Shown piece after piece: positions 18,092 through 26,568 of a DNA stretch of 64,000 nt; position 1 is the first letter of the stretch; each line of letters opens with the position of its first letter. The position numbers and the translations under genes were made by a program. The notes under the pieces were generated by a model. It had not been told where the DNA came from. It saw nothing but the letters and a program-made list of their open reading frames with translations, and did no database searches. This DNA comes from Cohnella mopanensis (GTDB taxonomy: Bacteria; Bacillota; Bacilli; Paenibacillales; Paenibacillaceae), in the NCBI RefSeq assembly GCF_022352055.1, contig NZ_JAKRWM010000001.1, positions 372,001 through 436,000 of the forward strand, given 5' to 3'.

Positions 18092-19405
18092 ATGGGGCTA
18101 TATGACAATATCGTTGATCGGTTAGAAGCGATTGCCGTCATCGGACTAGGTTACGTGGGCTTGCCTTTGGCAGTCGCTTTCTCGAAGAAAGCACGGGTTA
18201 TCGGATTTGATGTAAGCGAGAAGAAAATCAACGATTATCTCGAAGGGAAAGATTCCACCGGAGATCTAGGAGATATGGCGATCAGAACATGTTCAGTAGC
18301 TTTCACATCCGATGAGTGCATGCTGGAGGGAGTCCGATTTTTCGTCGTTGCGGTGCCTACGCCGATCCAGAGCGGGAACGTTCCCGACTTGAGATACGTT
18401 CAAAGTGCTAGCCGCACGGTCGGACAAAAGCTAAGCAAAGGTTCGATCGTCGTATATGAATCTACCGTATATCCGGGAGTAACGGAAGAAATTTGCATCC
18501 CGATCCTTGAAGCGGAATCTGGATTGCGATGCGGAACGGATTTCAAAGTAGGCTATTCGCCGGAACGGATTAACCCGGGCGACAAGGTCCATCGGTTGGA
18601 GAACATCGTGAAGATCGTCTCCGGAATCGACGAAGAGACGACCGATACGGTAGCGAAGCTGTACGAGTTAATCATTGACGCAGGCGTCTATCGAGCGGAG
18701 AGCATCAAAGTGGCGGAAGCGGCCAAGGTTATCGAGAATGCGCAGCGCGATATTAATATTGCATTCATGAACGAACTATCGATGTTATTCAACCATATGG
18801 AAATCAACACGAAGGCCGTACTGAAGGCTGCTAGCACCAAATGGAATTTCCTCAACTTTAGTCCGGGCCTCGTAGGCGGGCATTGCATCGGAATTGATCC
18901 CTATTATTTGACTTACAAAGCGGAGGATACCGGGTATCGGTCGAAAATCATTCTCGCGGGTCGCCATATCAATGACGGTATGGGGAAATACGTCGCGCAA
19001 AATATCATTAAAATACTAGTGAAGAAAAAACTAGATTTTAGCCAAGCGAGAATCGGATTTCTAGGATTAAGCTACAAAGAAAATTCCGCCGACATAAGAA
19101 ATACGAAAGTGACGGACATTCTTCAAGAATTGAATGAATACGGCATTGTTCCATACGTATCCGATCCGCTTGTTGACAAGCATGAGGTCTATCGGGAATA
19201 CGGAATCGAAATGACAGAGCTATCCGAGATGAAAGATTTGAACGTGGTGGTTGTTACCGTTCCGCACGAGCCGTTCGCGATGATGAAAATCGGCGATTTC
19301 GATAAGCTGTACGGGAACGCGGAAATGAAGATCATGATCGATATTAAAGGGATTTATTCGAAATCTCTCTACGAGAGCGAAGGTTACCATTATTGGAGCC
19401 TTTGA
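18092..19405 (+). CDS. UDP-N-acetylhexosamine / UDP-hexose 6-dehydrogenase (WbpA/TviB-type)
   Basis: A 437-residue nucleotide-sugar dehydrogenase that oxidises the C6 hydroxyl of a UDP-sugar to a uronate in two NAD-dependent steps. The NAD site is VIGLGYVGLPLAVAFS at residues about 16-31, the catalytic Cys is in GLVGGHCIGIDPYYL, and the C-terminal domain holds GFLGLSYKENSADIRNT. The pattern VPTPI...PDL and the C-terminal form resemble the UDP-GalNAc/GlcNAc branch (TviB, WbpO) more than plain UDP-glucose dehydrogenase; the exact sugar cannot be told. It supplies an activated uronic acid to the following glycosyltransferase. GGGGGAA lies just before the ATG. Confidence 0.9.
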   Translation: MGLYDNIVDRLEAIAVIGLGYVGLPLAVAFSKKARVIGFDVSEKKINDYLEGKDSTGDLGDMAIRTCSVAFTSDECMLEGVRFFVVAVPTPIQSGNVPDLRYVQSASRTVGQKLSKGSIVVYESTVYPGVTEEICIPILEAESGLRCGTDFKVGYSPERINPGDKVHRLENIVKIVSGIDEETTDTVAKLYELIIDAGVYRAESIKVAEAAKVIENAQRDINIAFMNELSMLFNHMEINTKAVLKAASTKWNFLNFSPGLVGGHCIGIDPYYLTYKAEDTGYRSKIILAGRHINDGMGKYVAQNIIKILVKKKLDFSQARIGFLGLSYKENSADIRNTKVTDILQELNEYGIVPYVSDPLVDKHEVYREYGIEMTELSEMKDLNVVVVTVPHEPFAMMKIGDFDKLYGNAEMKIMIDIKGIYSKSLYESEGYHYWSL

Positions 19406-19421
19406 TTAAGGCCAGATCAGA

Positions 19422-21308
19422 GTGGGGGCAGTACCTTTGTTTAAGCTGAAGAGAAAAAAGAAAAAAATCGTAGAAGTACTGACCGTACCTCGGGAGGATA
19501 GGCGTACGTTATCCAACGTACCGGATCCCGAGAATATCCGATCCGCGGCCGACAGAAGAGGCGCTAAAGGGGATAAGGCCGATAACCTCGATGAGGACGC
19601 CGATTATCTAAACCGGCTACGCTTGCTCAGCCTTAGATACGTAGCGGATTTCGACGTAAGCGTCGTCGAGGAAGGCAAGAAGCATCGTAAAGGCATTAAA
19701 GGCAGCGCGGTCGATATTTCTTCCACGGGATTGCTTGTCGGTATTGAGCCCGGGATTGATCGATTTGAAGTCGGGGATCGGGTGAGTGTTCGTTTCAACA
19801 TTCCGCCCGGAACGATGCCGGAGGGCTTCGAGCTAGCGGTTAATACTTACGCGACAGTGGTCAGAACCTTTAGCCGCGAGCATGACGGCCAAGAAAAGCT
19901 AATGCTGGCTGTTGAATTCATTAAGCCGTTAACCGAATATTTCCAAAGAAAAAGATGGGGCTATTCCGTGTACACAGCTAGCGGACTGTTGTTCGTAGCC
20001 GTTATCTTCATCATGTTGATGAGGGTCGAGAGCGTCATTTATTTCAAATATAATTTTTTGCTGTATTTATATAGTATGACCGCGGCCGCTTTCCTACTAA
20101 GCCGGTATTTGTTCGGGGCGTTATATAGGGAAGTTCCGGTTAATCCGGAGTATACGCCAGGGGTATCCATCATCATTCCTTGCTTTAACGAGGAGGAGTG
20201 GATACATAGGACGATTCTTAGTTGCGTGAATCAGGATTATCCGCTCGATAAGCTGGAAGTCATCGTCGTCGATGATCGCTCCACGGATAAATCCGTCGAA
20301 CGGATTCAAGAAGTTCTGGATATGGTTCATCGAGAAGCGGAACGGTTTGAAACGAAGCAACGGTTGAAAATGCACGTGCTTGAAGTTAACGGAGGTAAAC
20401 GAGTCGCATTGGTGAAGGGCGTGGAAATGGCCAAGCACGATTTGGTCGTGTTCGTCGATTCCGACAGCTTCCTCGAACCGACGGCCATCAAGCATCTGGT
20501 CCAGCCTTTCCAAGATCCGCGTATGGGCGGCGTAGCCGGCCGTACCGATGTCGAGAACAAATATACGAATTCGATTACCAAACTTCAGACGGTTCGTTAT
20601 TATATTGCCTTCCGCATCATGAAAGCGGCGGAATCCTGGTTCGACTGCGTGACATGCTTGTCCGGACCGTTGTCCTGTTATCGGAAGGACTTGATTCTGA
20701 AACATTCCGAAGCGTGGCTTAACCAGAAGTTTCTTGGACAGCCTGCCACGTTCGGCGACGATCGGAGCATGACTAACTTCATTCTGAAAACCCATCGCAC
20801 GGCTTATCAGGATTCCGCAATCTGCTCCACGATCGTGCCTTCGGATACGGGTGTGTTTTTGAAGCAGCAGATGCGTTGGAAACGTTCCTGGCTAAGGGAA
20901 TCACTGCGGGCGGGCACGTTTATCTGGCTTAAAGAACCTTTCATGGCCTTGTTTTTCTATATCGGCCTTGTCGTACCTATCGCCGCTCCGGTTATCGTCC
21001 TGTACAACTTAGTTTACGTTCCGATATTCCATCATGTTTTCCCGGGCACATTCCTCATGGGATTGTTAATGATGGCCATGTTAATGAGCTTAGCCCATTT
21101 ATTGTTCCGCAAGAGCAAGCTGTGGATTTTCGGGTTGGTGTTCTGTGTTTTCTACGAGCTGGTATTGCTCTGGCAAATGCCTGTCGCTTGGGTGACCTTC
21201 TGGAAGTCTACATGGGGAACAAGGGATACGCCGCAGGATATCGAAGCAAGAAATAAAAAAGAAGCTAGGAAACAAAAAAACAAAGACAGAATCGGGTTGC
21301 CTTTATAA
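19422..21308 (+). CDS. PilZ-domain processive glycosyltransferase, hyaluronan-synthase-like
   Basis: A 628-residue membrane glycosyltransferase, probably the polymerase of this locus. Residues about 60-175 look like a PilZ domain: SLRYVADFDVSV, then VDISSTGLLV (the D-x-S-x-x-G motif is intact) and VGDRVSVRFNIP. The arginine motif reads R-L-L-S-L-R, one residue longer than the usual R-x(3)-R, so c-di-GMP binding is plausible but unproved. Two membrane segments follow, then a GT2 domain with SIIIPCFNEEEW, VVDDRS, the D-x-D in FVDSDSFLEP, FGDDRSMTN and the Q-x-x-R-W site in LKQQMRWKRSWLRES; the last two resemble streptococcal HasA and NodC. Four or so membrane helices form the C-terminus. The GTG at 19422 has only a weak site; a TTG at 19437, eight bases after GGGGG, is an alternative start. 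Confidence 0.88.
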   Translation: MGAVPLFKLKRKKKKIVEVLTVPREDRRTLSNVPDPENIRSAADRRGAKGDKADNLDEDADYLNRLRLLSLRYVADFDVSVVEEGKKHRKGIKGSAVDISSTGLLVGIEPGIDRFEVGDRVSVRFNIPPGTMPEGFELAVNTYATVVRTFSREHDGQEKLMLAVEFIKPLTEYFQRKRWGYSVYTASGLLFVAVIFIMLMRVESVIYFKYNFLLYLYSMTAAAFLLSRYLFGALYREVPVNPEYTPGVSIIIPCFNEEEWIHRTILSCVNQDYPLDKLEVIVVDDRSTDKSVERIQEVLDMVHREAERFETKQRLKMHVLEVNGGKRVALVKGVEMAKHDLVVFVDSDSFLEPTAIKHLVQPFQDPRMGGVAGRTDVENKYTNSITKLQTVRYYIAFRIMKAAESWFDCVTCLSGPLSCYRKDLILKHSEAWLNQKFLGQPATFGDDRSMTNFILKTHRTAYQDSAICSTIVPSDTGVFLKQQMRWKRSWLRESLRAGTFIWLKEPFMALFFYIGLVVPIAAPVIVLYNLVYVPIFHHVFPGTFLMGLLMMAMLMSLAHLLFRKSKLWIFGLVFCVFYELVLLWQMPVAWVTFWKSTWGTRDTPQDIEARNKKEARKQKNKDRIGLPL

Positions 21309-21335
21309 GCAGTTCTTTGGGTGAGGGATGCAGGG

Positions 21336-23099
21336 ATGAAGAAGAACAAGAACAACGCTCTGAATTACCGCAAAAAAAATCGAATGAAAGTCGTCAAGTC
21401 GATCTCTCAATTCGCTTTTTTGCTATTCGTGGGCTTCATATTGTTCCAAGTGCTCGTAGACATTAAGAAATACGAGGAACCGGATCGGTCAAAATGGACG
21501 AACGATAAAGGGTTTATCGCCATTTCCTATTTCGGGGTGAGCAGAACAGGAACGCCTAAGCTGATCGCCAAGCAACAGCTGGATCAGCAGCTTAAGGCTT
21601 TGAAAGACCAAGGATACGTCGCGATCTCTCAGCAGGATATCCTTGATTACTACGACAAAGGCAAGAAGCTTCCTGACAAAGCCATGTTCCTGAGCTTCGA
21701 GGATGGACGTAACGACTCCAGCTTATTTGCCCAGCCGTTGCTCGAGAAATACAACTTCAAAGCGACCTTCCTGTCCTACGCGAACAAGATGGGCAATAGC
21801 GACCGTAAATTCCTGCAGCCTGGCGACATGAAAAAAATGATGAAAAACGGATATTGGGAATTGGGGAGCAATGGTTATCGCCTTTCGTATATCAATGTCA
21901 TCGATAGCGATGGCCAGTTTATCGGTATGAAAGACGAGAACGAGCTGAGGAACAAAATGAATATCGATTACTATAATCATTATTTAATGGACTTCATCCG
22001 TGATAGCAACATGATTCCCGTAGAGAACAGAGCGGAGATGGAAGCACGGATTACGGCGGATTATACCCAAATGAACAAGATCTATACCGATAAGCTCGGA
22101 TTCGTGCCGAACGTCTATATGATCATGCATGCGAACGCGATGAACGGAAGCATGAATAGGCTCGTGTCGGACGTGAACTTGGCGAATATCCAACAAATCT
22201 TCAAAATGCACTATAATAGAGAAGGCGACTCTTTTAATTCCCTCTCGGATAGTAAATACGATCTGACGAGAATTCAACCTGCATCTTATTGGTTTACGAA
22301 CCATTTGCTCATGAAGATCCGCGAAGATACGGCGCAGGAGATGAATTTCGTCCTCGGCGACGAATCCCGCGCGAAGGATTGGACGGTTGTCCATGGCGCT
22401 GCCCAATATATCGATAATAGAATCGCCCTGACTTCAGAGCCATCCGGCAAAGGGCTTCTCGAATTGAAGAACAGCGAGAAATACGAGGACATTCAACTTT
22501 CGACGAGCTTAAACGGCAATGTTGTCGGTAAGCAGACGTTGTATGCCCGATATAACCGGCAACAGGATTCCTATATCAGGGCGACAGTTAGTAACAATAG
22601 GCTTATCGTCGAACAGAAATTGCCCTTTAAATCCGCCGAGAAACTGTATGACGAGGAATTGGATGAAGTTCATTGGAACGAATCCGAACTCGCTTTGAAT
22701 AAGGCGACGGTTTATTCGAAGGAACAAACATCCGTGATCGATCTGACGGAAGAACAACAGTATCCCGTGAATATCAACAACACAAGGAAGATTACCCTTT
22801 CCTTAATTGGCGATAAGATTAGCGTTACGGTGGACAAGCAGCAACTGTTGGCCGATCGGGTAATCGATGGTTCCATTCGAACGGGCTCCGTGGCCATCGA
22901 ATCGGAGTATCACGAGCAGAACGAGAAAGATGATATCTATGATGGGGTGTTCGATGACGTAAAAGTCGTTGCGTTAGGAACGAACGGACAACAGCAAGCT
23001 ACTCTATATAGCAATAGCTTCGTCGGCGTCCAGAAGTTCGTCAGCAGAATGCAGCGCGCTTTCGATACGACCATCGATTGGATGATCGATACTTTCTAA
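21336..23099 (+). CDS. Membrane-anchored polysaccharide deacetylase-like protein
   Basis: A 587-residue protein with one N-terminal membrane helix (ISQFAFLLFVGFILFQVLV) and an extracellular remainder. Residues about 55-260 resemble a NodB-type deacetylase of the PgaB/IcaB kind: AISYFGV, MFLSFEDGRND at the position of the TFDDG motif, FKATFLSY and ELGSNGYRLSY in place of the H-x(3)-H metal site. The missing histidines make catalysis doubtful. The C-terminal half (about 370-560) looks like a beta-sandwich, laminin-G/concanavalin-like domain (LSTSLNGNVVGKQTLYARY, KITLSLIGDKISVTVD), possibly for glycan binding. I start at the ATG at 21336, eight bases after GAGGG, not at the GTG at 21321. Its place between the polymerase and a hydrolase suggests polymer modification or export. 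Confidence 0.72.
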   Translation: MKKNKNNALNYRKKNRMKVVKSISQFAFLLFVGFILFQVLVDIKKYEEPDRSKWTNDKGFIAISYFGVSRTGTPKLIAKQQLDQQLKALKDQGYVAISQQDILDYYDKGKKLPDKAMFLSFEDGRNDSSLFAQPLLEKYNFKATFLSYANKMGNSDRKFLQPGDMKKMMKNGYWELGSNGYRLSYINVIDSDGQFIGMKDENELRNKMNIDYYNHYLMDFIRDSNMIPVENRAEMEARITADYTQMNKIYTDKLGFVPNVYMIMHANAMNGSMNRLVSDVNLANIQQIFKMHYNREGDSFNSLSDSKYDLTRIQPASYWFTNHLLMKIREDTAQEMNFVLGDESRAKDWTVVHGAAQYIDNRIALTSEPSGKGLLELKNSEKYEDIQLSTSLNGNVVGKQTLYARYNRQQDSYIRATVSNNRLIVEQKLPFKSAEKLYDEELDEVHWNESELALNKATVYSKEQTSVIDLTEEQQYPVNINNTRKITLSLIGDKISVTVDKQQLLADRVIDGSIRTGSVAIESEYHEQNEKDDIYDGVFDDVKVVALGTNGQQQATLYSNSFVGVQKFVSRMQRAFDTTIDWMIDTF

Positions 23100-23126
23100 T
23101 TCACCTATCAAGGAGTGCAGCGCACC

Positions 23127-24200
23127 ATGTTTAATAAGCAGCCACCGCGCAAACGCGTTGCTCTAGGCATCATCTTAGTCGCTTTTATATCGGCGACTAT
23201 TTTTCTTTATCTTATTAAGTTGGAAGCTTTCGGAGCGGGTAAGAAACCTCCGGTTACGGAACACGTGACCGAGCGTTCCGCATGGCTCGCCGACTGGCAA
23301 TGGGAAACGGGGATGAAAGATCTTGAGAAGATCGCGGGTAAGCTGACCAGTTTACAAATGTTCGCCGCTTATTTCGACGGAAACGACCGCCTAATGTTTA
23401 CCGAAGAGTTTCATGAAGTTCAGCCCAAATTGCTTGAGCTTGCGAACGAGAGCGTTCTGAAACATGTTGATTTAACCCTTGTTAACGATATCAAAAAGTC
23501 GGACGGAACCTCCGTCGCTCAGAAAGACACTTCATTAGTTGCGAGATTAACGGGTACGGAGGAAAGCAGGAGCAGCCACATTGCGGATATCGTAGCGGCT
23601 GTCGAGGCATATGGCTTTGGCGGAGTGGAAATCGATTACGAAAGAGTAGACAATGCCGATTGGAACAACGTTTCGTTGTTTCTATCGGATTTACAAACGA
23701 AGCTTCAGTCGATGGGGAAGACGCTCAGAGTCGTGCTTGAGCCTCGCGCGCCGATAGAGGAAGTGAAGCTGCCAGAAGGGCCGACTTATGTGCTGATGGC
23801 TTATAACCTGTACGGCGGGCATAGCGAGCCTGGTCCGAAAGCGGATCATGACTTTATTAAGAAGCTTGCCCTTCGCTTGAAGCATCTTTCCGGTAACCCC
23901 TATCTTGCTTTGTCTACGGGGGGATTCGACTGGAATGAGCAATCAGGCAAGGTTACTTCTTTGACGGAGAAACAAGCCGCTGATCTATCAAAACTTAGCA
24001 GATTTTCGCCCGCGAGAGATGCCGACAGCGGGAGTCTCTATTTCGAATATACGGACGCCGATCAAGCGAAGCATACCGTATGGTACGCGGACGAAGTAAC
24101 CCTTGCGGATTGGATCGATACCGCTAAGAAGGCCAAATGTTATAATATCGCGATTTGGAGACTCGGCGAATTGGGAGAGGGTACGTTACAAGCGGTTTGA
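23127..24200 (+). CDS. GH18-like glycoside hydrolase, membrane-anchored
   Basis: A 357-residue protein with an N-terminal membrane helix (ALGIILVAFISATIFLYLI) and an extracellular domain resembling glycoside hydrolase family 18 TIM barrels of the YaaH/SleL kind. The motif GFGGVEIDYERV at about residues 163-174 matches the D-x-x-D-x-D-x-E consensus except that the first Asp is Gly; the catalytic Glu is present. YVLMAYNLYG, LALSTGGFDWN and IAIWRLGELG are further GH18-like blocks. Start at 23127, 11 bases after AAGGAG. As last gene of the locus it may trim or release the polymer; GH18 chemistry implies an N-acetylhexosamine in the substrate. A small hairpin (AAGCGG/CCGCTT) overlaps the stop codon. 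Confidence 0.75.
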   Translation: MFNKQPPRKRVALGIILVAFISATIFLYLIKLEAFGAGKKPPVTEHVTERSAWLADWQWETGMKDLEKIAGKLTSLQMFAAYFDGNDRLMFTEEFHEVQPKLLELANESVLKHVDLTLVNDIKKSDGTSVAQKDTSLVARLTGTEESRSSHIADIVAAVEAYGFGGVEIDYERVDNADWNNVSLFLSDLQTKLQSMGKTLRVVLEPRAPIEEVKLPEGPTYVLMAYNLYGGHSEPGPKADHDFIKKLALRLKHLSGNPYLALSTGGFDWNEQSGKVTSLTEKQAADLSKLSRFSPARDADSGSLYFEYTDADQAKHTVWYADEVTLADWIDTAKKAKCYNIAIWRLGELGEGTLQAV

Positions 24201-24229
24201 TCCGCTTCTAACGTGCCTTTTTTGTTTTG

Positions 24230-24259
24230 GAATATTTTTCATCGGGAAAGGACAAACTA
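24230..24259 (+). promoter_or_regulatory. Putative forespore (SigF/SigG) promoter of dacF
   Basis: GAATA (24230-24234), 15 bases, then GGACAAACTA (24250-24259). The -10 matches the SigF consensus GGNNANAHTR at every position and the -35 matches the SigG form GHATR. dacF of Bacillus subtilis is read by SigF/SigG, so this agrees with the gene downstream. Recognised by eye. Confidence 0.6.
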
Positions 24260-24310
24260 AAGGGAAGATAAAACTTGGCCGTATTTCGGCCGTAGGAGGG
24301 GGAGCCACTT

Positions 24311-25519
24311 TTGGCCTGTAAAGATACGCATAGATCAGGTTTGCGCTCGTTGTCTTGCCTATTAGTTTGGTCATTAACGGCAGCACTGATGATTCCGTCT
24401 ATTGCTTTGGCGAAAGAACCGACGCCAAGCAAAGCGATCACCGACATGGCAGCAAGCGCCAGATCCGCTATTCTAATGGATGCGGATAGCGGGACTATCA
24501 TTTACGAGAAGAACAGCAACGCTGCCTTGCCGCCTGCCAGCATTACGAAAATCATGACGATGCTGTTGGTGATGGAGGCCATCGATGAAGGCAGGCTAAA
24601 GTTAACCGATAAAGTACAAGCAAGCGAATATGCGGCATCCATGGGCGGATCGCAGATCTTCCTGGAACCGGGCGAGGAGATGAGCGTCGACGAGATGCTG
24701 AAAGGCGTCGCTCTCGCTTCTGGTAACGATGCCTCCGTTGCGCTTGCGGAGAAACTTGGGGGAAGCGAACAGCAATTCGTTGCGATGATGAACGAAAAAG
24801 CTGCCGAGCTCGGGATGAAAAACACGAAATTCATGAATTGCAACGGACTACCCGCCGAAGGCCATGTTTCTTCAGCGCACGATATCGCCCTCATGTCGCG
24901 AGAGTTGCTTAAATACGAGAACATCACGAAATATACAGGGCTTTATCAAGACTATTTGCGCAAAGGAAGCCCAAAGCCGTTCTGGCTCGTCAACACGAAT
25001 AAGCTTGTCCGGTTTTATAGCGGAGCGGATGGATTGAAGACCGGGTTCACAAGCGAAGCGAAGTTTTGCCTATCGGCTACGGCACGTAGAGATAATTTGC
25101 GCCTGATCGCTGTCGTCATGGGCGAGCCGAATACGAAAACCCGCAATGCCGAGGTTTCCCATCTGTTCGACTATGCTTTCGCTCAATATACTAACGTACC
25201 GATCTACAAGAAAGGCGATCCAATCGGAACGTTATCCGTGGAGAAAGGCAAGATAGACAAAATTCCTCTTACCGCCAAGCATTCTTACAGCGTGCTGCTT
25301 AAGAAAGGCGATGCCGGCAAAGGAATTCGCCATGAGCTCGTGCTTAATCCTGACGTCAAAGCGCCGATAGAAATCGGACAGCCCGTCGGGAAGCTTATTG
25401 TATACCGAGGTAACGACGTATTGACGGAATTTCCGGTGGAGTCGCCTATGGCGGTGAGCAAAGCCGGTTGGTGGACGCTGCTCCGCAGAACAACAGGGCA
25501 ACTTTTCTTCTCCAATTAG
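24311..25519 (+). CDS. dacF: D-alanyl-D-alanine carboxypeptidase DacF
   Basis: A 402-residue low-molecular-weight penicillin-binding protein that removes the terminal D-Ala from peptidoglycan stem peptides, here probably in the forespore to control cortex cross-linking. Signal peptide ends at SIALAK (about residue 35). Active-site motifs: S-x-x-K in ASITKIMT, S-x-N in ALASGNDAS and K-T-G in GLKTGFTS; a C-terminal PBP5-type beta domain follows. It starts with TTG at 24311, eight bases after AGGAGGGGG. It precedes spoIIAA as in Bacillus. Confidence 0.93.
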   Translation: MACKDTHRSGLRSLSCLLVWSLTAALMIPSIALAKEPTPSKAITDMAASARSAILMDADSGTIIYEKNSNAALPPASITKIMTMLLVMEAIDEGRLKLTDKVQASEYAASMGGSQIFLEPGEEMSVDEMLKGVALASGNDASVALAEKLGGSEQQFVAMMNEKAAELGMKNTKFMNCNGLPAEGHVSSAHDIALMSRELLKYENITKYTGLYQDYLRKGSPKPFWLVNTNKLVRFYSGADGLKTGFTSEAKFCLSATARRDNLRLIAVVMGEPNTKTRNAEVSHLFDYAFAQYTNVPIYKKGDPIGTLSVEKGKIDKIPLTAKHSYSVLLKKGDAGKGIRHELVLNPDVKAPIEIGQPVGKLIVYRGNDVLTEFPVESPMAVSKAGWWTLLRRTTGQLFFSN

Positions 25520-25610
25520 CGGTTTCGTGGCGGTTAGACGGTGTTTGCGTCGCCGCCTCTTTGCCGTATTTTGTCGAATTGGGCAACGTTACTTCTAGTT
25601 TTGTCGGGTG

Positions 25611-25638
25611 GCAGGAATGGGAGAGCTATCCGTAGAAT
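25611..25638 (+). promoter_or_regulatory. Putative SigH promoter of the spoIIA operon
   Basis: GCAGGAATG (25611-25619), a 12-base spacer, and GTAGAAT (25632-25638) fit the SigH consensus RNAGGAWWW-N11/12-RNNGAAT at all but one position. In Bacillus the spoIIA operon is started by SigH, so position and sequence agree. It lies about 110 bases before spoIIAA. Confidence 0.65.
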
Positions 25639-25746
25639 TGGAGACGATGCAAAGGATTGGCGATCGATCCCCGAGCTTCATGTTCTTCGGATCGGTCTAG
25701 CTAGCGTGACGAGCATAGCTCGCACTATGGGGAAGGGGAAATGGGC

Positions 25747-26100
25747 ATGAGCTTACAGGTCGAGCTGGAGCAGCATCGTAACGTATTAATCGTTCGTCTG
25801 AGAGGAGAGTTGGACCATCATACGGCGGATATCGTCCGGTTTAAGATGGAAGATGCGATATTAAGAGGCCGGTGCGATCACGTCGTTCTGAGCTTGAAAG
25901 ATTTAACTTTCATGGATAGCTCAGGGCTCGGTGTCGTCCTCGGGAGGTATAAACTGGTCAAAAGCCGCGGCGGCAGAATGGTCGTGTGCGATACCCAGTC
26001 TAGCGTTAAGAGGTTGTTCGAGCTATCGGGATTGTTCAAAATCTTATCTTTCTACGATAACGAACGTTCTGCCGTTGCCAGTCTGGAGGTCGTATCATGA
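25747..26100 (+). CDS. spoIIAA: Anti-sigma F factor antagonist SpoIIAA
   Basis: A 117-residue STAS-domain protein. Unphosphorylated, it binds SpoIIAB and frees SigF in the forespore; SpoIIAB phosphorylates it on a serine and SpoIIE removes the phosphate. The phosphorylation site is Ser58 in [10 protein letters not shown], at the same number as in Bacillus subtilis. GELDHHTAD near residue 20 is also conserved. The ATG at 25747 is eight bases after AAGGGG; the ATG at 25741 would be too close. Its stop overlaps the next start (ATGA), showing translational coupling. Confidence 0.97.
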   Translation: MSLQVELEQHRNVLIVRLRGELDHHTADIVRFKMEDAILRGRCDHVVLSLKDLTFMDSSGLGVVLGRYKLVKSRGGRMVVCDTQSSVKRLFELSGLFKILSFYDNERSAVASLEVVS

Positions 26101-26543
26101 GCGGACATAATCACATGAAGCTATCGTTTGCGAGTCGATCCGAGAACGAGGCATTCGCCAGAATAACCGTTGCCGCTTTTATCACCCAAATGGATCCGAC
26201 GATGGAGCAATTGGACGAGATCAAGACGGTCGTATCCGAAGCGGTGACCAATGCCATCATACACGGGTATGACGGAAGCTCTGAGGGAATCGTTTACGTA
26301 GAAGCGGAGATAGACGGAGATACGGTCACGATTTCCATTAGCGATCATGGCAAAGGAATCGAAGATTTGGAGCTTGCGCGTCAGCCGCTGTTTACTTCCC
26401 GTCCGGAGCTGGAACGCTCGGGGATGGGATTTACGATCATGGAAAATTTCATGGACGCTTTCGAAGTGGTCAGTACGGAGACCGGCGGAACTTCTCTGAA
26501 GATGAAAAAACGGATCGAGTCCAAAAAAGCTTTATTTAATTAA
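26097..26543 (+). CDS. spoIIAB: Anti-sigma F factor / serine kinase SpoIIAB
   Basis: A 148-residue GHKL-fold kinase that holds SigF inactive and phosphorylates SpoIIAA. The N box [15 protein letters not shown]1 box ISDHGKGI and G2 box RSGMGFTIM are all visible. It overlaps spoIIAA by four bases and precedes sigF by 25 bases. Part of the spoIIA operon, expressed before and during asymmetric division. Confidence 0.97.
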   Translation: MSGHNHMKLSFASRSENEAFARITVAAFITQMDPTMEQLDEIKTVVSEAVTNAIIHGYDGSSEGIVYVEAEIDGDTVTISISDHGKGIEDLELARQPLFTSRPELERSGMGFTIMENFMDAFEVVSTETGGTSLKMKKRIESKKALFN

Positions 26544-26568
26544 AAACCGTGCGGCAGGGGTTGGAGGC

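Noticed and set aside
25541-25750. Short plus-strand frame upstream of spoIIAA
   Set aside because: It covers the SigH-type promoter, has no ribosome binding site and no recognisable protein features.
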